This document shows, in pieces, positions 15,316 through 20,771 of a stretch of DNA of 20,771 bases. The stretch is from SXOA01 sp964444865 (GTDB lineage Bacteria > Planctomycetota > Planctomycetia > Pirellulales > Pirellulaceae). The notes beneath the pieces are model-generated. The model was not told where the DNA came from, did no database searches, and saw only the letters and a program-made list of their open reading frames with translations. The position numbers were made by a program, and so were the translations under genes. The stretch's first letter is position 1. Each line of letters opens with the position of its first letter. The stretch is taken from the NCBI GenBank assembly GCA_964444865.1, contig CAYUJE010000096.1, positions 1-20,771 of the forward strand, written 5' to 3'.

Positions 15316-15361
15316 ATCTGCGTCATCTGCGAAATCTGTGGACGCCTTCTCCACATTTCGC
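15316..15361 (+). repeat. Triple 9-nt ATCTGCGNN repeat running into a hairpin
   Basis: ATCTGCGTC, ATCTGCGAA and ATCTGTGGA stand in tandem (15316-15342). The second and third units overlap the left arm of a hairpin: GCGAAAT and GTGGA (15329-15342, with a two-base bulge) pair with TCCAC and ATTTCGC (15350-15361). It lies 24 bases after the alkaline phosphatase stop. It could serve as the gene's terminator structure, or be one copy of a dispersed intergenic repeat. Confidence 0.5.
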
Positions 15362-15487
15362 GGCCAGGTAATTCTCTGGCTCAGAGCGCCTTACACACTG
15401 GTCGAAAGGGGCTGTCCCGCCGGGTATGATGGAGCGTGGCAGATCGCAAATCCCACCTCTCCACCTCCCGCCTCTCCCGAGATTGCT

Positions 15488-18427
15488 ATGCGTCTACTCT
15501 CCCTCCTGCTCGCATGCCTGATCGCCGTTGGCATACTATCTGTTGCGACCGCCGCGGACCCCGCGTGGAAACCGGTCGTCGTCCCCGATGCCTGGAAGAG
15601 CCCCCCCGACGGCGAGAACATCTTTCAGTGGTATCGAGCCGCCGTGAAAGTGCCGGCGGACTGGAAAGGGAAGGAGCTGCTCCTCGTCGTCGAGGCGGCT
15701 GACGATGCTCGGGAGTTCTACGTCGGCGGTGAGAAAGTCGGCTCGTTTGGGGATCTGCCGCCGAAGTACCGCAGCGGACTCGGCGGAACGAAGCAGTTCA
15801 AGATTGATCCCAAGCTAATGAAGCTCGGCGAAGAGAACCTCGTCGCTATTCGGGTCTGCATCAACCAGTCCCGCACCGGCTTCAATGTCGCCGCGCCGGT
15901 CCTATTCGGTGGCGATCAGGCAATTCGGATGGCCGGCCAGTGGGAAATGACGGCTGGGGACGACGTCGCCTGGGCCAAAGCGGCATCAAAACCGGCGACA
16001 GCCGCCTTCGCCAAGCTCGAAAGCCGGGCCGACGTGGAACAGTCGCTGAAGAAGCTCCAGAACGACGAAGGTCCCCTCTCCCCGGAAAAGTCCCTCGCCA
16101 AATGCACCACCCCCGACGACCTCGTCGCGACGATCGTCCTCTCTGAGCCCGAAATCGGTCAGCCGCTGTCGATCAAGTGGGACACCCGCGGCCGGATGTG
16201 GGTAATGCAGTATTTGCAGTATCCCAACCCCGCCGGCCTGACGATGGTCAGCCGCGACAAGTTTTTGCGGACGGTCTACGACAAGGTCCCNNNNNNNNNN
16301 NNNNNNNNNNNNNNNNNNNNNNNNNNNNNNNNNNNNNNNNNNNNNNNNNNNNNNNNNNNNNNNNNNNNNNNNNNNNNNNNNNNNNNNNNNGCCAGCAACC
16401 TCCGCTGGGGGCCGGACGGCTGGCTGTATGCTTCGCAGGGAAGCACGGTGACCGGCGACATCAAGCGGCCCGGCATCGACAAGGTGCCGGTCCACTCGCT
16501 CGGCCAGCTCATCTGGCGGTATCACCCCGAGCAGAAGAAATATGAGATCTTCGCGGAGGGGGGCGGCAACACCTTCGGCGTCGAAATCGACGCCAAGGGC
16601 CGCATCTACTCCGGCCACAACGGCGGCAACACCCGCGGCTTTCACTACGTGCAGGGGGGCTACTACCAAAAGGGGTTCGGCAAGCACGGGGCCCTCAGCA
16701 ATCCGTACACCTTCGGCTACTTCGAGGCGATGGGGCACCACAACGTGCAGCGGTTCACCCACTGCTTCGTCATCTACGACGGCGGCACGCTCCCCGAAAA
16801 ATACAACGGCAAGCTCTTCGGCGTCGTCCCGCTCCTCAGCCACGTGGTGATGAGCGACTTTATGCCCGACCGTTCCTCGTTCAAAACCAAGGACATCGGC
16901 TACGCCCTCGAATCCAAAGACCCCTGGTTCCGCCCGGTCGATATCCAGGTCGGGCCGGATGGAGCGATCTACGTCGCCGACATGTACGAGCAGCGGATCG
17001 ACCACGCCAGCCATTACCAGGGGCGGATTGATAAGGGGTCGGGAAGGATTTACCGGATTGCGGGGAAGGATACGAAGCCGGCGGGGAAGTTTGATTTGGG
17101 GAAGGAGGACGCGACTCAGTTACTCAAGCGACTGAATAGTCCCAATAAGTGGTTCCGGCAAACGGCACAGGAGGAGTTTCAGCGACGGCCAAAGGACAAG
17201 CAATTGGCCTACATCGTGGCACATTTCCTCGTCGACCCGAATGCCAAGGATCTGCCGCCGCTCGAAACACTTTGGGCGGTCAACAACCTGGCGGGCGAGT
17301 TGAGAGACGATATTGTGGTCAGGGTGCTCGACCACGCCGACCCCTACGTTCGCCTCTGGACGGCCCGACTCGCCTGTGACGACGGCGAAGTTAATGCTGA
17401 AATCGCCCAGAAATTGGCTGAGCTGGCTTACCGTGATCCGAGCGTCGAAGTCCGGAGTCAACTCGCCTGCTCTGCTCGGCGTTTGCCGGACTCGCAGTCG
17501 CTCGCGATCGTGAAAAANNNNNNNNNNNNNNNNNNNNNNNNNNNNNNNNNNNNNNNNNNNNNNNNNNNNNNNNNNNNNNNNNNNNNNNNNNNNNNNNNNN
17601 NNNNNNNNNNNNNNNNNTCGGTCCCGGTGCTGCTCAAGCTCGCCAAGGAAAGCCGCAACGATGCCCTCCGCTCCGCGGCTCTCGCTTCGCTGCAGTCGTA
17701 CAAAGACGAAACCATCGGAGCCGATGTCGTTGCCCTCTACAAAGACCTCCCCGATCAGGTCCGCGAAGTGGCCCAGACGCTTCTCTCCAGCCGGGCCGCC
17801 TGGTCGCTGCTGCTGGTGAACGCAATCGACACCGGAAAAATCGACAAACAGACAATCGCCGATTCGACAGTTCAAAAGCTTCTTCTACATGGAGCGCCCC
17901 AGATCACGGAGCTTTGCAAGAAGCACTTCGGCGAAACCGCAAGCGGCGGAGCATCGCCCGAAGTCGTCCGCCAGCAACTCGAAAAATTGACGGCGATCAT
18001 GAACACCGCCTCGGGCAATCCGTACCAAGGGAAAAAACTCTTCCTGGAAAGCTGCGGCAAGTGCCACAAACTGTTCGACGACGGCGGGAACATCGGCCCG
18101 AACCTGACGACCTACAAGCGGGACGACCTGCGGGGGATGCTGCTGAACGTTGTCAGCCCCAGTGCCGAAATCCGCGAGGGATTTGAAAACTACCTTGTCC
18201 GGACCGCCGACGGCCGCACCCTCAACGGCTTCATCGCCGACCAGGACCCGCAAGTCGTCGTCCTCAAGGGTGCCGACGGCCAAAGCATCTCCCTCGCCCG
18301 CGACGACATCGAAGACATGAAAGCCGTCAAAATTTCCATCATGCCCGAAGGCCAACTAAAAGCCCTCACCGACCAGCAGATCCGCGACTTGTTCGCGTAT
18401 TTAAGAAGTACACAGCCGTTACCTTAG
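15488..18427 (+). CDS. PVC-type secreted c-type cytochrome with dehydrogenase-like and HEAT domains (two assembly gaps)
   Basis: The frame is open from 15338, but the ATG at 15488 begins a clear signal peptide (MRLLSLLLACLIAVGILSVATAA) and is preferred. Domains: galactose-binding-like beta domain, about 25-150 (WYRAAVKVPADWKGKELLLVVEAADDAREFYVGG); PVC dehydrogenase-like propeller, about 215-525 (SIKWDTRGRMWVMQYLQYPNP, LRWGPDGWLYASQGSTVTG, VQVGPDGAIYVADMYEQRI-type blades); HEAT-like repeats, about 540-800; and a cytochrome c domain with heme motif CGKCH at about 856-860, followed by NIGPNLT and the typical C-terminal tail DGRTLNGFIADQDPQVVVL. Residue numbers take each gap as 100 bases. The family is abundant in planctomycetes and is thought to oxidise sugars or similar substrates outside the cytoplasm, with the heme as electron acceptor. 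The gaps at 16291-16390 and 17518-17617 happen to keep frame. The first lies in the propeller and probably hides more than 100 bases. Confidence 0.9.
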   Translation: MRLLSLLLACLIAVGILSVATAADPAWKPVVVPDAWKSPPDGENIFQWYRAAVKVPADWKGKELLLVVEAADDAREFYVGGEKVGSFGDLPPKYRSGLGGTKQFKIDPKLMKLGEENLVAIRVCINQSRTGFNVAAPVLFGGDQAIRMAGQWEMTAGDDVAWAKAASKPATAAFAKLESRADVEQSLKKLQNDEGPLSPEKSLAKCTTPDDLVATIVLSEPEIGQPLSIKWDTRGRMWVMQYLQYPNPAGLTMVSRDKFLRTVYDKVXXXXXXXXXXXXXXXXXXXXXXXXXXXXXXXXXXASNLRWGPDGWLYASQGSTVTGDIKRPGIDKVPVHSLGQLIWRYHPEQKKYEIFAEGGGNTFGVEIDAKGRIYSGHNGGNTRGFHYVQGGYYQKGFGKHGALSNPYTFGYFEAMGHHNVQRFTHCFVIYDGGTLPEKYNGKLFGVVPLLSHVVMSDFMPDRSSFKTKDIGYALESKDPWFRPVDIQVGPDGAIYVADMYEQRIDHASHYQGRIDKGSGRIYRIAGKDTKPAGKFDLGKEDATQLLKRLNSPNKWFRQTAQEEFQRRPKDKQLAYIVAHFLVDPNAKDLPPLETLWAVNNLAGELRDDIVVRVLDHADPYVRLWTARLACDDGEVNAEIAQKLAELAYRDPSVEVRSQLACSARRLPDSQSLAIVKXXXXXXXXXXXXXXXXXXXXXXXXXXXXXXXXXXSVPVLLKLAKESRNDALRSAALASLQSYKDETIGADVVALYKDLPDQVREVAQTLLSSRAAWSLLLVNAIDTGKIDKQTIADSTVQKLLLHGAPQITELCKKHFGETASGGASPEVVRQQLEKLTAIMNTASGNPYQGKKLFLESCGKCHKLFDDGGNIGPNLTTYKRDDLRGMLLNVVSPSAEIREGFENYLVRTADGRTLNGFIADQDPQVVVLKGADGQSISLARDDIEDMKAVKISIMPEGQLKALTDQQIRDLFAYLRSTQPLP
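16291..16390. other. Assembly gap of 100 N
   Basis: Exactly 100 N within the propeller domain of the PVC cytochrome gene. The round number is the usual placeholder for a gap of unknown size. Related proteins normally have more than 33 residues between the VSRDKFLRTVYDK-type and LRWGPDGWLY segments, so the true gap is probably longer. Confidence 0.95.
17518..17617. other. Second assembly gap of 100 N
   Basis: Another run of exactly 100 N in the same gene, between HEAT-like repeats (after ...SQSLAIVK, before SVPVLLKLAKE). Its size is unknown. Both sides are in the same reading frame as written, which does not prove that the real length is 100. Confidence 0.95.
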
Positions 18428-18429
18428 CC

Positions 18430-18620
18430 GCGATTTTTTTAACGCAAAGGGGCAAAGGCGCGAAGGCGCAAAGGATTGAAGAGAAGAAGAAGGAGAGAAC
18501 GAGTGACGGAGAGAAACTGAGAAAAAACAAATCTCTCCCCATCTCTCTTTCTCTCCGTCTCCCCTTCCTCTTCCCCCCTTTGCAACTCTGCGCCTTCTCG
18601 CCTTTGCGTTAAAAAGAGCG
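18430..18620. repeat. MITE-like imperfect inverted-repeat element
   Basis: The region between the cytochrome stop and the aldo/keto reductase start is almost entirely one long imperfect hairpin. The left arm T-run-AACGCAAAGG (18434-18450) and the following GGCAAAGGCGCGAAGGCGC match the reverse complement of the right arm, which ends CGCCTTTGCGTTAAAAA (about 18580-18615). Inside, a GA-rich strand (18475-18530) faces a CT-rich strand (18535-18578). There is no coding potential and no transposase. AACGCAAAGG-type repeats occur, to my knowledge, between genes of many environmental bacteria. The window shows only this copy. Confidence 0.65.
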
Positions 18621-18633
18621 ACGTACAACCACC

Positions 18634-19572
18634 ATGCAACACCGCCCCCTCGGCAACACCGGCCTCTCCCTCCCCGCTCTCAGCTTCGGCGCGTCGTCGC
18701 TCGGAGCCGAGTTCCGGCAGGTTGATTTGAACGAAGCGTTGAAGTCGGTCCATACCGCGCTCGACCTGGGGATGAACTTCATCGACACGTCCCCGTACTA
18801 CGGCCGCGGGATGAGCGAGGTGCTCCTCGGCATCGCCCTGCGGGGGATTCCGCGGGAGCAGTATCTACTAGGGACGAAGCTTGGCCGGTACGACGCGGCT
18901 CATTTTGATTTCTCGGCCCGCCGCGTGGTGGAGAGCGTGGACATCAGCCTGCACCGGATGGGGGTCAGCCATCTCGACATCATCCTCTGCCACGACATCG
19001 AATTCGTGGAGATGAGCCAGATTGTGGAGGAGACCCTCCCCGCCCTCCGCCGCTTGCAGAAGCAGGGGAAGGTCCGCTTCGTCGGCATCAGCGGCTATCC
19101 GATGAACATTTTCCGGTATGTCCTGGAGCGGACGGAGCTGGACGTGGTCCTGTCGTACAACCACTACACGCTGCAGAACACCATGCTGGCGGATCTGGTG
19201 CCGTACCTCCGCTCCAAGGACGTCGGCATCATGAACGCCGCTCCGTTCTCGGCTCGTCTCCTCACTAACCTCCCGCTGCCGCCGTGGCACAAGGCGACGC
19301 CGCAGGTGCGGGAAATCTGCAAAGCCGCCGCGGACCATTGCCAGAAGCGGGGCGTGGACATCGCCCAGCTCGCTCTGCAATTCTCCGTGGCGAACCAAGA
19401 CCTCGCCACCTGCATCGTCGGCTCCGCCAATCCCGCCAACGTCCGCAAGTGGGCCGAGTGGACGGAGCAGCCCATCGATCAGACCCTCCTCGCCGAAGTC
19501 CAAGCCATCCTTCGCCCCATCCACAACTGGTTCTATATTGAAGGGCGACCAGAAAATAACGACCCGTCGTGA
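18634..19572 (+). CDS. Aldo/keto reductase, L-galactose/L-fucose dehydrogenase-like
   Basis: A 312-residue cytoplasmic NAD(P)-dependent oxidoreductase with the (alpha/beta)8 barrel. The catalytic tetrad is complete: Asp51 and Tyr56 in DTSPYYGRG, Lys82 in GTKLGRY, and His120 in LCHDIEF. The segments DTSPYYGRGMSEVLLG, FDFSARRVVESVDISLHRMG and LDIILCHDIEF resemble plant L-galactose dehydrogenase and bacterial aldose 1-dehydrogenases, which oxidise a free sugar to its lactone. C-terminal IVGSANPANV is the usual cofactor-phosphate region. The start at 18634 lies just after the inverted-repeat element and has no strong ribosome-binding site, but MQHRPLGNTGLSLPALSFG is the normal N-terminus. The next gene on the same strand is a polyol/sugar dehydrogenase, consistent with a shared sugar-oxidation route. 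The substrate remains inferred. Confidence 0.93.
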   Translation: MQHRPLGNTGLSLPALSFGASSLGAEFRQVDLNEALKSVHTALDLGMNFIDTSPYYGRGMSEVLLGIALRGIPREQYLLGTKLGRYDAAHFDFSARRVVESVDISLHRMGVSHLDIILCHDIEFVEMSQIVEETLPALRRLQKQGKVRFVGISGYPMNIFRYVLERTELDVVLSYNHYTLQNTMLADLVPYLRSKDVGIMNAAPFSARLLTNLPLPPWHKATPQVREICKAAADHCQKRGVDIAQLALQFSVANQDLATCIVGSANPANVRKWAEWTEQPIDQTLLAEVQAILRPIHNWFYIEGRPENNDPS

Positions 19573-19576
19573 AAAT

Positions 19577-19658
19577 GGGTGCCACTGGCAAACGAGCCGA
19601 CACGAGAAAACTCAACCATCCCAATTAACATCCTGTCGGCTCGTTAGCCAGTGCCCCC
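19577..19658. repeat. Inverted-repeat unit A of a two-unit element
   Basis: The left arm CACTGGC-A-AACGAGCCGACA (about 19583-19602) pairs with TGTCGGCTCGTT-A-GCCAGTG (19634-19653), with one mismatch in about 20 positions. The loop is about 30 bases. Outside the arms are GGGTGC and CCCC. It starts five bases after the aldo/keto reductase stop and could end its transcript or stabilise it. Confidence 0.65.
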
Positions 19659-19674
19659 TCCTCGGGAAATGGGA

Positions 19675-19742
19675 GCACTGGCTGTCAAGCGATGGCAAGT
19701 GGTCTCAAGATGGTGAGTTTTTCGTCGCTTGACTGCCAGTGC
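19675..19742. repeat. Inverted-repeat unit B of a two-unit element
   Basis: GCACTGGC-T-GTCAAGCGA (19675-19692) pairs with TCGCTTGAC-T-GCCAGTGC (19725-19742), with one mismatch. The outer eight bases are the same motif as in unit A, while the inner stem sequence is entirely different yet still self-complementary. Units A and B together form an element of about 170 bases bounded by GGGTGCCACTGGC and GCCAGTGCCACCC. Confidence 0.65.
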
Positions 19743-19783
19743 CACCCAAAAAAGTGCCTCACTCAACACAATAAGCCCCCCCC

Positions 19784-20771
19784 ATGAAAGCCCTTCAACT
19801 CGCCGAGCCCAAAGCCTGGCGTCAGATCGATATCCCCCACCCCGAAAAGCCCGGCCCCGGCGAAGCTCTCGTCCGGGTCCATCGCGTCGGCATTTGCGGC
19901 ACCGACATCAGCGGCTATCTCGGCAAGATGCCGTTCTTCAGCTATCCGCGGATTCCCGGGCATGAGCTCGGCGTGGAAGTGGTCGAGGTCGGCGCGGGGG
20001 TGACGAACGTCAAAGCCGGCGACCGCTGCTCCGTCGAGCCGTATATCAACGACCCCGACAGCTACGCCAGCCGGCATGGCCGCCCGAACTGCTGCGAGAA
20101 GCTGCAAGTCCTCGGCGTCCACCGCGACGGCGGCATGCGGCCGTTCTTCACGCTCCCCGCCCGCAAGCTGCACGTCTCCACCAGGCTCGCCTTCGATCAA
20201 CTGGCTCTCGTCGAAACCCTCGCCATCGGCTGCCACGCCACCAACCGCAGCCAGGTGGCGGCGGGGGAATACTGCCTGATCATCGGCGCGGGGCCGATCG
20301 GCCTGGCGACGCTGGAGTTCGTCAAGCTGACCGGGGCCAAGATCATCATGCTCGACATGAACGACACCCGCCTCAAGTTCTGCCGCGACGTGATGGGGGT
20401 CCTGCACACGGTAAAACCGTCCGACAAACTGGAGCAGGACCTTCGCGACCTCACCGAAGGGCACCTCCCCGAAGTCGTCATCGACGCCACGGGCAACAAC
20501 GCCTCCATGTCAGCCGCCTTCGGCTACGTCGCCCCCGGCGGGCGGCTGGTGTACGTCGGCATCACCACGGAGGAGGTCAAATTCCGCCATCCCATCTTCC
20601 ACCGGCCGGAAGGAACCCTCCTCTGCTCCCGCAACGCCCTCCCCGCCGACTTCACCCGCATCATCAAGCTCATCGAAGAGGGCCAAATCAACACCCAGCC
20701 CTGGATCACCCACCGCGCCACGTTCGACAACCTGATCGAAGTCTTCCCCTCCTACACGCGGCCGGAGACGG
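19784..20771 (+). CDS. Zinc-type medium-chain alcohol/sugar dehydrogenase, 3' end outside window
   Basis: An ATG at 19784 opens a frame that runs off the right edge (329 residues visible). It is an NAD(P)-dependent medium-chain dehydrogenase. The GroES-like domain holds the catalytic zinc ligands Cys38 (GICGTD), His60-Glu61 (PGHELG) and probably Glu144. The Rossmann domain has GAGPIG (168-173), and Asp191 at the end of beta 2 (IIMLDMND) suggests NAD preference. The block EPYINDPDSYASRHGRPNCCEKLQVLGVHRDGGM aligns with the structural-zinc lobe of L-galactonate, L-gulonate or RspB-like enzymes (EPYxxCGxCxxCRxGRxNCC), but the first three Cys are replaced. Only the CysCys at 103-104 remains, so the structural zinc is probably lost. 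Together with the upstream aldo/keto reductase it suggests oxidation of a sugar and its acid or polyol. No strong ribosome-binding site is seen. Confidence 0.92.
   Translation, partial: MKALQLAEPKAWRQIDIPHPEKPGPGEALVRVHRVGICGTDISGYLGKMPFFSYPRIPGHELGVEVVEVGAGVTNVKAGDRCSVEPYINDPDSYASRHGRPNCCEKLQVLGVHRDGGMRPFFTLPARKLHVSTRLAFDQLALVETLAIGCHATNRSQVAAGEYCLIIGAGPIGLATLEFVKLTGAKIIMLDMNDTRLKFCRDVMGVLHTVKPSDKLEQDLRDLTEGHLPEVVIDATGNNASMSAAFGYVAPGGRLVYVGITTEEVKFRHPIFHRPEGTLLCSRNALPADFTRIIKLIEEGQINTQPWITHRATFDNLIEVFPSYTRPET

Noticed and set aside
15338..15487. N-terminal extension of the PVC cytochrome protein from the upstream start
   Set aside because: It would bury a clear signal peptide that begins at 15488, and its sequence looks like translated spacer containing the 15316-15361 repeat.
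15986..17014. Minus-strand frame of 342 codons across the first N gap
   Set aside because: Antisense shadow of the PVC cytochrome gene and crosses unknown bases.

Overview
The window looks like a chromosomal contig from a GC-rich member of the Planctomycetota. Three things point there. One is a PVC-type secreted protein that combines a sugar-binding-like domain, a dehydrogenase-like propeller, HEAT repeats and a CxxCH cytochrome. The second is a surface protein whose N-terminus carries the planctomycete LEDRSLL extracellular motif. The third is large secreted proteins with PPC-like beta domains. Two runs of exactly 100 N inside one gene show that this is a draft scaffold.

Layout. 1-161 holds the 3' end of an unidentified gene. 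203-2545 encodes a UvrD/PcrA helicase. 2546-3044 is non-coding. 3045-5375 encodes a secreted beta-domain protein, followed by a TIM-barrel sugar phosphate isomerase-like protein (5433-6251) and a small zinc-ribbon protein (6275-6589). Next comes a visibly AT-richer block of about 5.5 kb. It has a non-coding stretch (6590-7335) and a minus-strand two-gene unit: a Calx-beta/metzincin surface protease (8579-11471, with a broken start) and a secreted protein of unknown function (7336-8568). A truncated paralogue of the zinc-ribbon gene lies on the far side (11918-12076), so the block sits between two related sequences in the same orientation. A palindrome-rich spacer (12077-12322) precedes a minus-strand Tat-secreted protein (12323-13369). 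A plus-strand series closes the window: alkaline phosphatase (13652-15292), the PVC cytochrome protein with two assembly gaps (15488-18427), an aldo/keto reductase of the L-galactose dehydrogenase type (18634-19572) and a zinc-type alcohol dehydrogenase that runs off the end (19784 onward).

Functionally, several genes fit polysaccharide and sugar catabolism at the cell surface, as is common in planctomycetes: the sugar isomerase-like protein, the aldo/keto reductase, the alcohol dehydrogenase and the secreted cytochrome protein. The substrate cannot be read from the sequence.

The most unusual content is between and around the genes. There are several different inverted-repeat elements: 18430-18620, the double element 19577-19747, 15316-15361, the 12129-12282 cluster, and direct copies at 6588 and 6958. 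There is also the metzincin gene, whose coding frame lacks an ATG unless one base is removed from a seven-C run directly after an upstream ATG. I found no tRNA, rRNA, CRISPR array, intact insertion sequence or recognisable defence system.
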